Assembly (NCBI GenBank): GCA_039679375.1
Contig: JBDKVA010000159.1
Span: forward strand, 1-11,034
Source of the DNA: JBDKVA01 sp039679375
Lineage (GTDB): Bacteria > Bacillota > Clostridia > Acetivibrionales > DTU013
DNA length: 11,034 nt
Direction: 5' to 3'
In this document: in pieces, positions 1 to 6,342 of the stretch
Layout: the number at the start of each line of letters is the position of its first letter
How positions within the stretch are numbered: the stretch's first letter is position 1
Made by a program: the position numbers and the translations under genes
Notes under the pieces: generated by a model
What the model was told of the DNA's origin: nothing
Database searches by the model: none
The model's input: only the letters and a program-made list of their open reading frames with translations

Positions 1-1080
1 GATGTGGTAGTAGGGCAATTAAACGGCCAGACAGTTAAAAACATGGAAAACAGAGAAGCTGTTCTGGAAATAAAAACGAAAAATGTCACTTATACGCTGC
101 CGGCGTTACAAATTAACATTGATAGTGTTTCAGAGCAGATTGGCAAACAGATTGAACTAAAGGACATCAAGGTGAATGTTGCAATTTCTGCACCACAGCA
201 GGATACTGTGAAGGTGGTTGAGGACACGGCAAATAGAAATAATTATCAGGTGGTTGTAAAGCCAATAGAGTTTAGCATTACCTGTACAAGCGGAAACAAA
301 ACAGTAGAGGTTTCCAAATTCAACGGATATGTTGAGAGGATGGTTGCGATTCCTGATGGCGTTGATCCGAGCAAAATTACAACCGGAATCGTACTCAATT
401 CCGATGGAACATTCTCGCATGTGCCCACAGCAATAACCATTATCGACGGCAAATATTATGCTAAGATAAACAGCTTGACAAACAGTGCTTATTCGGTTAT
501 CTGGAGTCCGAAGACCTTCAAGGATGTTGAAAAGCACTGGGCCAGGAATTCAGTGAATGACATGGGCTCAAGGCTTGTTATCAACGGTGTTGGGAATGAT
601 ATGTTTGAGCCTGATAAAGATATTACCAGGGGTGAGTTCGCTTCCATTGTTGTAAAAGCATTGGGATTAATGCGTCCGGGAACTGGAAAAGCCTCCTTTA
701 GTGATGTAACGAAAAATGAATGGTATTATGATGCGGTATCAATCGCATATGAGTATGATATTATATCCGGTTATGGCAATGGTAAATTCGGACCGATGGA
801 CAAGATTACCCGTGAGCAGGCTATGACAATGATTGCAAGAGCTATGAAAATAACCGGCTTGAAATCGGAGTTGAAAAATAGTGAAGTAAGCTTGTTTTTA
901 GCAAATTATGCAGATGGAGCAGCCGCTTCGGATTATGCAAAGACAAGCATAGCAGCCTGCTTAAAAACCGGGGTAATAACAGGCAGATCCAGCAGTACAA
1001 TTGCACCGAAGAACTACATAACCCGTGCGGAAGTAGCGGCAATTGTTCAGAGATTACTGCAAAAATCCAATTTAATATAA
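1..1080 (+). CDS. C-terminal part of an SLH-domain surface protein (5' end outside window)
   Basis: The frame is open from the first base, so this is the C-terminal 359 codons of a larger exported protein. The N-terminal ~170 visible residues are beta-rich and not recognised. Three SLH domains follow. The first begins FKDVEKHWA near base 517 and contains ITRGEFA. The second begins ASFSDV near base 691 and contains ITREQAM. The third spans about 898-1068 and contains ITRAEVA. Three terminal SLH copies are the usual arrangement for non-covalent anchoring to a pyruvylated secondary cell-wall polymer, so the protein should sit on the cell surface. The GTG at base 4 is not a real start. The stop is TAA, followed 25 nt later by a strong hairpin. 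The function of the missing N-terminal part is unknown. Given the surface protein at the other end of the window it could be another large repeat protein, but this is inference. Confidence 0.9.
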   Translation, partial: DVVVGQLNGQTVKNMENREAVLEIKTKNVTYTLPALQINIDSVSEQIGKQIELKDIKVNVAISAPQQDTVKVVEDTANRNNYQVVVKPIEFSITCTSGNKTVEVSKFNGYVERMVAIPDGVDPSKITTGIVLNSDGTFSHVPTAITIIDGKYYAKINSLTNSAYSVIWSPKTFKDVEKHWARNSVNDMGSRLVINGVGNDMFEPDKDITRGEFASIVVKALGLMRPGTGKASFSDVTKNEWYYDAVSIAYEYDIISGYGNGKFGPMDKITREQAMTMIARAMKITGLKSELKNSEVSLFLANYADGAAASDYAKTSIAACLKTGVITGRSSSTIAPKNYITRAEVAAIVQRLLQKSNLI

Positions 1081-1104
1081 CCTAAGCCAGAAATAAATAA
1101 TAGA

Positions 1105-1151
1105 TTGTAAGTATACAAAGCAGCTTCAAAGGCTGCTTTGTATACTTACAA
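1105..1151 (+). terminator. Long perfect hairpin after the SLH gene
   Basis: A 20-bp arm at 1105-1124 is the exact reverse complement of 1132-1151, with a 7-nt loop (TTCAAAG). The core reads AAAGCAGC...GCTGCTTT and is followed by TGTATACTT rather than a clean T-run. It lies 25 nt after the SLH stop codon. The best reading is an intrinsic terminator, possibly working in both directions since the element is symmetrical. The unusually long perfect stem also allows it to be a small palindromic repeat element. Confidence 0.75.
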
Positions 1152-1377
1152 GGCGTTCTGAAAAACACTCTTTATGATTCAAACATTGCCAATTCCATAA
1201 TGGATAATTTCGGTATATACCAAGCATCTCAATAAACAACATCTATAATCCGGTGATAATGAAAGTAAGCTTATACAACAATTCTTCGCTGATGTAGCAA
1301 AAATCGAGTAAAAATTGAGGTTATCCCAGAACATGAAAACATTGTGGTTTATTGAATTAAATCAAATTGATTACTTA
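1152..1377. other. Non-coding stretch between SLH terminator and tetR promoter
   Basis: No convincing gene is seen. Two short fragments in adjacent frames (about 1249-1308 and 1311-1352) read like protein (DNESKLIQQFFADVAKIE, then KIEVIPEHENIVVY) but have neither a start site nor a sensible length. They may be the decayed end of a lost gene, or chance. Confidence 0.4.
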
Positions 1378-1406
1378 TTGACAGAGACATTTTTTGGAAG
1401 TATAAT
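1378..1406 (+). promoter_or_regulatory. Consensus sigma-A promoter of the tetR operon
   Basis: TTGACA at 1378-1383 and TATAAT at 1401-1406 are separated by exactly 17 nt, a full match to the vegetative sigma factor consensus. Transcription would start near 1413, about 42 nt before the tetR start codon. A promoter this strong directly upstream of a repressor gene makes sense if it is normally held off by the operator overlapping its -10 element. Confidence 0.9.
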
Positions 1407-1420
1407 GAGTATATACTCAT
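1405..1420. promoter_or_regulatory. Perfect 16-bp palindromic operator, likely TetR autoregulation site
   Basis: ATGAGTATATACTCAT is identical to its reverse complement. It overlaps the last two bases of the -10 box and covers the expected transcription start. TetR-family dimers bind palindromes of this size, and the tetR gene starts 34 nt downstream. Autorepression and control of the whole operon is the natural inference; binding itself is not shown by sequence. Confidence 0.8.
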
Positions 1421-1454
1421 AAATGAACTATAGCTCAACTTTGCAGAGGAGTTT

Positions 1455-2078
1455 ATGAATAAACAATATCAAACCCGACGAGAACGTATTGCAGATGAAA
1501 CAAGAAAAAAAATTATTAATTCTGCGCTAGAAATAACGATGAGAAAAGGTGTTCGCCACTTAACAATGAAGGAAGTAGCGAAAAAAGCTGATGTGGCTGA
1601 AGGGACGATTTACAATCATTTCAAAGACAAATCAGATTTAATTGCAGAGATGATGAACCAGGCCGAAGAATCAGATAATCAGGCTGAAATATTGGATAAG
1701 GCCTTAGATAATGATCCCCATGACTTTTTTATGGTATATCTCAAGGAAAGATTCTGTACGCTGAGGCCGCACATACAATTGCTCGTTTCTCTGCTTCCGG
1801 AAATTATGAATAATGATAGCTTACGTGAGACATTTATGAAAGTCCATTACAGCCCCGGTCTTGAAAGGATGGAAAATCACCTGAAAACGCGCATGGAAAA
1901 AGGACAGCTAAAACGTATGGATGCGGCTCTTGCCGCCCGCATTTTCAACGGTGTTTTTGCAGGCCTTCTTGTTCTACAACTTATGGGGGACGAAAAAGTA
2001 AAAGAGGCTCTGAATAGCGGAGATGAACTGACCGCCAGTATTGTAAGTATTTTGTTTGAAGGATTAAAAGCGCCATAG
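1455..2078 (+). CDS. TetR/AcrR-family transcriptional regulator
   Basis: This 207-residue protein has the normal TetR length. Residues ~8-67 form the DNA-binding domain: RRERIADETRKKIINSALE, then TMKEVAKKADVAEGTIYNHF and KDKSDLI, which match the family's helix-turn-helix, including the Y-x-H/Y-F recognition helix end. The C-terminal ~140 residues are the helical ligand/dimer domain, which diverges in this family, so the inducer cannot be read off. The ATG at 1455 is supported by AGAGGAG at 1445-1451, 3 nt upstream. It is the first gene of a probable four-gene operon behind a promoter overlapped by a palindrome, so it likely represses itself and the downstream peptidase, membrane protein and ATC-hydrolase-like genes. 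The stop is followed by a 21-nt gap to the peptidase. Confidence 0.93.
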   Translation: MNKQYQTRRERIADETRKKIINSALEITMRKGVRHLTMKEVAKKADVAEGTIYNHFKDKSDLIAEMMNQAEESDNQAEILDKALDNDPHDFFMVYLKERFCTLRPHIQLLVSLLPEIMNNDSLRETFMKVHYSPGLERMENHLKTRMEKGQLKRMDAALAARIFNGVFAGLLVLQLMGDEKVKEALNSGDELTASIVSILFEGLKAP

Positions 2079-2099
2079 TTATTTTGCGGAGGTTATATT

Positions 2100-3797
2100 A
2101 TGAATGAATTTTCACGTCACTTTTTAATGAAAGAACTGGATTCGCTCGTAGATAAACCGCTTGAAAGTTTGGATCAGCTAAAGAAATTAATCGATAAATA
2201 CTCAACCTTATATAAAGATTTGGATGGCCGCCGGACTGAGCTTTATAGGAAGCTCTGTTCCAATTTTTCATACGTGAGTGGTATGAAATTTCTGTTATTT
2301 CAAAAGCGTGTTTATCCGCATGCATTGAAATATAAATCAAAAATAAGAAGTAGAATCTGTTTTTGCCCGTTTAAAAGTAAATTACCAGTGGAAACATACG
2401 GCAATTTTCTGCGGATTATAACAAATGATGTTCAATTATTCAGGGAGAAAAATATCCCTCTATTTGGAAAAGAGGAAAGACTAAAAGGAAAATATCTCTC
2501 TCTTATGAAAAAACAAAAAGTTATGTTCGATGGTAAAAACAGGACCATCAGAGATATTCAGCGGTATCTACTGGATCCGGATGCGGCAAAAAGAGAAAAA
2601 GCATGGTGGCTGTTCAACGAAAAGCTTACAAGTATAAAGCCGAAGCTGGATAAGTTTTTGGACGATCTGATTGCGACAAGGACGGAAATTGCGCTGAATT
2701 CGGGCTTTAATAACTACAGAGACTACATGTACCGCTATAAGGGCAGAATTCTTTATACGCCTGAAGACCTTACCGGTTTTTATAATACAGTGGAAGAGGT
2801 TGTTGTGCCCGTTTGCAATTCTATAGCCCGTCGGAAGTCGGAAAAACTAGGGCTTGCTGAGCTGAATGTCTGGGACATAGATATAATCATTGATAGTACC
2901 GATCTGAAACCGTATAAAAACGGAGCCGATCTGCTGCTTAAGCTTGACAGAGTTTTTTCCGGGATAGATGAAGAATTCGGCAGGGTATTCAGAAAAATGA
3001 GGAGCGAGAATACTCTTGATCTGGAAAGTAGAAAAGGAAAGCTGCCGGTTGGCTTTACAATGCCTCTTTATAATAGTAATACGGCTTTTATCTGCTTGAA
3101 CTGTTCAATGGAAAACGGAAAACATGAGGATATCACGGGTATACATCACGAATTTGGCCACGCGCTGCATTTTTCTTTGCTTGACGATCGAGGTATCAAC
3201 GAATATTGCGATTTTTTGAATATGCCGGGCGAAATTATGGAGCTTGCTTCAATTACCGTCGAATTATTGGCCATGGATCATTATGACGTGTATTACAGTG
3301 ATCGCATCCAGTGCGCCAAAGCGAAGATTTGTCAATACAAAAGGTTTTTTAATCTTTTATCGACCATTGTTATGATGGATGCATTTGAACAAAGGATTTA
3401 TACAGACGGTGCAAAAAGCTCTGACGAGAGAGATGATTATTTTGCGTCGATATTGGATAGATTCTTCCCTTATATCAATTGGAAGGGCATGGAGGACCAG
3501 AAAAGAAACAGATGGCTGCGGTATCCACATCCTTACCAGCTTCCGCTGTATTTTATCGAATATGCTTTCCCTTTGCTTGGCGCCATCTCGATTTACAGGG
3601 AATATAAAAAAGACAGCAGGAAGACAATGGCTCAATTCCTCGATTTTTTACGCACCGGATATTCAAAACCGGTAGATGAAACGTATAAAGTTGCCGGTAT
3701 AGAATTCGATTTCTCCAGGGATTATGTAAAAAACATTACGGAGTTTGTAATTAATGAGATTGAAGAAGAAAAGAAAATACTAAATAGGAGTGAATAA
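2100..3797 (+). CDS. M3-family zinc oligopeptidase (PepF/oligoendopeptidase F-like)
   Basis: This 565-residue protein has a length typical of M3 oligoendopeptidases, which are cytoplasmic enzymes that cut short peptides. The zinc-binding HEFGH motif is at residues 350-354 (H350 and H354 ligands, E351 catalytic) within GIHHEFGHALHF. The third ligand is probably E381 in GEIMELAS, which aligns with the conserved glutamate segment of the family. Near the C-terminus, TGYSKPVDETYKVAGIEFDF resembles the conserved G-S-x-x-P segment of oligoendopeptidase F. No signal peptide is visible. The start at 2100 is fixed by GCGGAGG at 2086-2092. It lies 21 nt after tetR and 2 nt before the membrane-protein gene, so all are probably co-transcribed. 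Peptide substrate and physiological role are unknown; TetR control suggests an induced rather than housekeeping role. Confidence 0.92.
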   Translation: MNEFSRHFLMKELDSLVDKPLESLDQLKKLIDKYSTLYKDLDGRRTELYRKLCSNFSYVSGMKFLLFQKRVYPHALKYKSKIRSRICFCPFKSKLPVETYGNFLRIITNDVQLFREKNIPLFGKEERLKGKYLSLMKKQKVMFDGKNRTIRDIQRYLLDPDAAKREKAWWLFNEKLTSIKPKLDKFLDDLIATRTEIALNSGFNNYRDYMYRYKGRILYTPEDLTGFYNTVEEVVVPVCNSIARRKSEKLGLAELNVWDIDIIIDSTDLKPYKNGADLLLKLDRVFSGIDEEFGRVFRKMRSENTLDLESRKGKLPVGFTMPLYNSNTAFICLNCSMENGKHEDITGIHHEFGHALHFSLLDDRGINEYCDFLNMPGEIMELASITVELLAMDHYDVYYSDRIQCAKAKICQYKRFFNLLSTIVMMDAFEQRIYTDGAKSSDERDDYFASILDRFFPYINWKGMEDQKRNRWLRYPHPYQLPLYFIEYAFPLLGAISIYREYKKDSRKTMAQFLDFLRTGYSKPVDETYKVAGIEFDFSRDYVKNITEFVINEIEEEKKILNRSE

Positions 3798-3799
3798 AT

Positions 3800-4168
3800 A
3801 TGGGTACCTTTATTATTGTAGGCACTGTCAGTGGAATCCTTTTTGGTATTATGGATGGTTTGATCAACACCAATCGTCTTGCCCAAAAACTTTATGTGGT
3901 TTACAAACCAATCATAAAATCATCTGTAAATTTACCTGCCGGTATTATAATTGACCTTGTTTACGGTTTTATGATGGCAGGTATATTCATGTTGCTTTTT
4001 AATAGCTTGCCGGGTGCAGCAGGTTCGGTGAAAGGAATAAGTTTTGCCTTGATTGTTTGGTTTTTCCGAGTCGTAATGCATGTTGCTTCACAATGGATGA
4101 TGTTCAAAGTACCTGCCAAGGCATTACTTTATACCTCATTACCGGGTTATGCGAAATGCTTATGCTAG
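3800..4168 (+). CDS. Small multi-pass membrane protein, C-terminus apparently frameshifted
   Basis: The frame encodes 122 residues with hydrophobic segments at about 1-22, 45-70 and 80-102, so it is an integral membrane protein. I do not recognise a named family. The start at 3800 is supported by AGGAG at 3786-3790, inside the end of the peptidase gene, and the intergenic gap is only 2 nt, which implies tight coupling to the peptidase. The last residues (YAKCLC) are polar and look out of place after ALLYTSLPG. The next frame over continues with a clean hydrophobic segment to a stop at 4203. One missing base near 4146-4148 would explain this, giving an original protein of about 134 residues with a fourth membrane segment. 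It may be a real inactivating or tail-altering mutation, or a sequencing error. Confidence 0.75.
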   Translation: MGTFIIVGTVSGILFGIMDGLINTNRLAQKLYVVYKPIIKSSVNLPAGIIIDLVYGFMMAGIFMLLFNSLPGAAGSVKGISFALIVWFFRVVMHVASQWMMFKVPAKALLYTSLPGYAKCLC

Positions 4169-4203
4169 GCATGCTTTATGGAATAGCATTACAAGGCATA
4201 TAA
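4144..4203 (+). pseudogene. Displaced C-terminal membrane segment of the preceding gene
   Basis: In the frame one base behind that of the membrane-protein gene, codons from 4144 read GLCEMLMLGMLYGIALQGI and stop at TAA 4201-4203. This is a typical membrane segment and follows smoothly on ALLYTSLP of the upstream frame. Restoring one base (for example an extra T in the GGGTTATGC stretch) joins both parts. No slippery heptamer is seen there, so programmed frameshifting is unlikely. Confidence 0.7.
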
Positions 4204-4267
4204 TATTTGTGATAGTTTTGCAGGAAACACTTCCGTATAAGAAATCGTATAAGGAGGTAAAAGCTAA

Positions 4268-4927
4268 ATGAATTGGAGCAGGTTTGAAAGAGGTTTTGAA
4301 GCGGATTCCAGACAGGTATATTTATTACTTTTGGAAATAACGGATGATGAAACTGCCAGGAATATCATTAAAGAATCAATAGCGCAATTGAAGATCCTCA
4401 TACCGCAAATTCCGGATATTGGCGGCAAGAAGAATATGATGTATAAAGACCTGCTTGAATCGGTTAAACTTCTTGCTCTTTACAGATCCATGGGTAAATT
4501 CGGGTATCCTCCCGAGGTTATTTTCAAGATCATTTTTAAGACATTTGAGATAAGGATGGAGAAATATCCCAGGTTTATATTAAAATTAATAGGGAGACTG
4601 CAGTTCACACCAATATTCAGGCGAAAACTCACCAAATTGTCAGAACAATCAAAAAAGAAAGAATACCCTGAGAATTTTGTATTCGACATTGTTTCGGGAG
4701 ACGGCAAGGACTTCGACTGGGGGATCGAGTTTTCGGAATGTGCTATTTTGAAGTTTTTCAGGGCTCAAAATGCTGAAAATTTGATGAAATTCATTTGTCC
4801 TAATGACTTCGTGACCAGCAAGTATTTTGGTTTGGGACTCCGGAGAAAAATGACGCTTGCCGAAGGCTTTCCGATGTGCGATCAACATTTAAAAAGAGGC
4901 GGGAAAACTGAGATAATACTTCCTTAA
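4268..4927 (+). CDS. L-2-amino-thiazoline-4-carboxylic acid hydrolase family protein
   Basis: This 219-residue protein matches the ATC hydrolase family by its C-terminal half. FSECAILKFFRAQNAENLM is followed by a cysteine-and-aspartate segment (FICPNDF), then GLGLRRKMTLAEGFPMCDQHL, which corresponds to the family's R-x-x-T-L-A-x-G-x-x-x-C-D signature. The name-giving Pseudomonas enzyme opens the thiazoline ring of ATC to N-carbamoyl-cysteine in cysteine formation, but most clostridial members are uncharacterised and probably act on other compounds. The N-terminal half is helical and basic, with no signal peptide. The ATG is fixed by AAGGAGG at 4251-4257, a very strong site. The gene lies 64 nt after the end of the restored membrane-protein frame, with no clear promoter or terminator between, so it is probably the last gene of the tetR operon. 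Its link to the peptidase is unexplained. Confidence 0.75.
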   Translation: MNWSRFERGFEADSRQVYLLLLEITDDETARNIIKESIAQLKILIPQIPDIGGKKNMMYKDLLESVKLLALYRSMGKFGYPPEVIFKIIFKTFEIRMEKYPRFILKLIGRLQFTPIFRRKLTKLSEQSKKKEYPENFVFDIVSGDGKDFDWGIEFSECAILKFFRAQNAENLMKFICPNDFVTSKYFGLGLRRKMTLAEGFPMCDQHLKRGGKTEIILP

Positions 4928-4941
4928 AATACAACTTCGTT

Positions 4942-4967
4942 ATAGGCCACTTTGTTTTCAGGCCTAT
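4942..4967 (+). terminator. Weak hairpin at the end of the tetR operon
   Basis: ATAGGCC (4942-4948) and GGCCTAT (4961-4967) form a 7-bp stem with a 12-nt loop, 14 nt after the ATC-hydrolase-like stop codon. Only a short TTTA follows, so termination would be inefficient. The placement is the main argument. Confidence 0.4.
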
Positions 4968-5081
4968 TTAGGATGAGTTTGTATGAAAAATAAAAAAACG
5001 TCTTGGGTCGACAAAATAACTGCAAATATTTCTTAGAATTATATAAGTTTAATAGAATTTTTTGATTTCTGGGGTTGATAT

Positions 5082-5915
5082 ATGGGTACCAGGAAATATG
5101 ACATAAAAACATATATTAAAGTAATTTTAGAAGTAATTATAGTCTTTTTAGCAGTCATATTACTATTTAAGGTTTTTGAGGTGTTACCAATTGGAAAATG
5201 GGAAAACAAAGTAGTAAAATTTAGGTTAACTGGATATTTAGTAATGCTGTTACTTCCTATATGCAAGACTTTATTAGATAGAAGTAGCTTTAAAAAATAT
5301 GGCATAACTTTACAAAACAGTCACGTTGATATTGACATAGCGTTATCTTGTTATATTCCAAGTTTCGCAATAATCGCAGCACTTCATTTGTTTAACTGGC
5401 GTACTTGGATCGGTGCTTTTATGGTAGTATTAATTCAAATAGCTATTATGTTCATTATGCTTTATATTACTAATAAACAATCAAATAAAAAAACAAATAG
5501 AACAAAAGATATAATTTTCTTATCTTCTATTATAATCGCGGGAGGTTTAGTACAAATATTTACAGGAAGGATGATTATGGATGTAGTTTCGGCCTTTATT
5601 ATATTTTTTGTAGTAGCTGCTCCTGCTGAAGAGTTCTTTTTTCGAGGATATGTTCAAACAAAATTAAATGATGTATTTGATAGGAAATTTAGTCTGTTTG
5701 GTGTAAATTTTGGATGGGGTTTGATATTGTCTTCCCTATTATTTGGAGTTATGCATGTTTTTAATACTTACAACCCTTTGCTTTGTTCGTACGAAATTTC
5801 GCTGCCATGGGGATTGTGGACAACTTTGTTTGGATTGATACTTGGGTTAGTCCGTGAGAAAACTAACAGTTTAATCGCTCCTATAATATTACATGCAATA
5901 ATAAACTTTTTTTAA
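5082..5915 (+). CDS. CPBP-family intramembrane glutamic endopeptidase (Abi/CAAX protease-like)
   Basis: This 277-residue, strongly hydrophobic protein has about seven or eight predicted membrane spans. The C-terminal half carries the family's catalytic motifs in order: EEFFFR at residues 183-188 (EExxxR), FGVMH ending in H225 (FxxxH), and HAIIN at 271-275 (HxxxN). These residues line an intramembrane active site of the Rce1/CPBP type. Bacterial members process or protect against peptides such as bacteriocins, or act in signalling; the substrate here is unknown. The ATG at 5082 has a modest GGGG site at 5071-5074. No good promoter was found in 4970-5070. Its DNA is much more AT-rich than the neighbouring LuxR gene (bases 5101-5160 are 18% GC), which hints at separate origin. 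It stands alone, with no bacteriocin or peptide gene seen beside it. Confidence 0.9.
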   Translation: MGTRKYDIKTYIKVILEVIIVFLAVILLFKVFEVLPIGKWENKVVKFRLTGYLVMLLLPICKTLLDRSSFKKYGITLQNSHVDIDIALSCYIPSFAIIAALHLFNWRTWIGAFMVVLIQIAIMFIMLYITNKQSNKKTNRTKDIIFLSSIIIAGGLVQIFTGRMIMDVVSAFIIFFVVAAPAEEFFFRGYVQTKLNDVFDRKFSLFGVNFGWGLILSSLLFGVMHVFNTYNPLLCSYEISLPWGLWTTLFGLILGLVREKTNSLIAPIILHAIINFF

Positions 5916-5986
5916 TAGAAATATAGAGACGAGTACGAACTATGTAATAGAGACCATTTATCGAGTCTTTTTTATAATGATTACGA

Positions 5987-6026
5987 ATTGTGGTCAAGAC
6001 GTAAAATGAGAGGGTATGACCATAAT
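5987..6026. repeat. Imperfect inverted repeat upstream of the helix-turn-helix/LuxR pair
   Basis: ATTGTGGTCA (5987-5996) and TGACCATAAT (6017-6026) match as an inverted repeat at 9 of 10 positions, spaced by 20 nt. It lies about 30 nt before the -35 box at 6058. It may be a regulator-binding site with half-sites two helical turns apart, or a hairpin at the end of the CPBP transcript, but no T-run follows. The rest of the 5916-6057 gap holds no gene; a T-run at about 5967-5973 has only a poor stem before it. Confidence 0.35.
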
Positions 6027-6057
6027 ATGTTGTGGTTTTTGAGCACTCTTCTTTAGT

Positions 6058-6086
6058 TTGAAATCTTCTCTAATCGGAAGTATACT
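6058..6086 (+). promoter_or_regulatory. Sigma-A-type promoter of the helix-turn-helix/LuxR transcript
   Basis: TTGAAA (6058-6063) and TATACT (6081-6086) are spaced by 17 nt, one mismatch each from consensus. Transcription would begin near 6093, leaving a leader of about 28 nt before the ATG at 6121. The position also shows that upstream in-frame TTG codons are not the start of the downstream gene. Confidence 0.75.
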
Positions 6087-6120
6087 GTTAAATATAAAGC
6101 AGGATAAAGTGAGGTACAGA

Positions 6121-6342
6121 ATGGACTATATAAGTGCGGCTGAGGCCGCCGCCCTATGGGGAATCAGCGGCAGAATGATTAACTACTACTGTATGGAAGG
6201 ACGCATTCCGGGAGCACAAAAAATAGGCGGAACCTGGATTATTCCCAAGGATGCGTCAAAACCCGAGGACAGAAGAAAAAAAGCAAGCCATGAAAATGGC
6301 CCTTCGGGAGGTTGCAGCGATGCCAAAACAAAAGGTCTATAA
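6121..6342 (+). CDS. Small excisionase/MerR-type helix-turn-helix protein
   Basis: This 73-residue protein consists almost entirely of one DNA-binding domain. MDYISAAEAAALWGIS and MINYYCMEGRIPGAQKIGG, followed by TWIIPKDA.KPED, match the winged helix-turn-helix of excisionase-like proteins common in Firmicutes genomes. The last ~20 residues (after KPEDRRKK) are polar and probably unstructured. The ATG at 6121 is chosen because GTGAGGT (6109-6115) lies just upstream and the promoter covers the alternative TTG at 6058. The gene overlaps the LuxR regulator by 23 nt, so the two are likely translated in a coupled way and may act together. No integrase or phage gene is nearby, so a transcription or accessory DNA-binding role is more likely than excision. 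Confidence 0.82.
   Translation: MDYISAAEAAALWGISGRMINYYCMEGRIPGAQKIGGTWIIPKDASKPEDRRKKASHENGPSGGCSDAKTKGL
6306..6312 (+). promoter_or_regulatory. Ribosome binding site fixing the LuxR start inside the upstream gene
   Basis: GGGAGGT lies 7 nt before the ATG at 6320. It decides against the in-frame ATG codons at 6251, 6290 and 6296. It is located inside the coding sequence of the helix-turn-helix gene, consistent with translational coupling. Confidence 0.8.

Noticed and set aside
157..537. 126-codon minus-strand frame within the SLH gene
   Set aside because: It is antisense to a well-supported coding region, with no domain or start signal.
3379..3675. 98-codon alternative frame on the + strand inside the M3 peptidase
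   Set aside because: It overlaps the conserved C-terminal domain of the peptidase and shows no recognisable features.
4234..4253. Short direct repeat CGTATAAG, twice at 12-bp spacing, before the ATC-hydrolase-like gene
   Set aside because: Only 8 bp and AT-rich, and the second copy runs into the ribosome binding site; too short to claim as a regulatory element. No -35 box with proper spacing accompanies either TATAAG.
6058..6120. Upstream TTG start for the small helix-turn-helix gene
   Set aside because: The TTG is the -35 box of a good promoter and the added residues match nothing; the ATG at 6121 has its own ribosome binding site.
6251..6319. Longer LuxR protein starting at 6251
   Set aside because: The added residues are an out-of-frame reading of the upstream gene and there is no ribosome binding site, whereas GGGAGGT precedes the ATG at 6320.
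6121..6342. Excisionase of an integrated phage or conjugative element
   Set aside because: No integrase, attachment repeats or phage genes are visible, and this helix-turn-helix type is common outside mobile elements.
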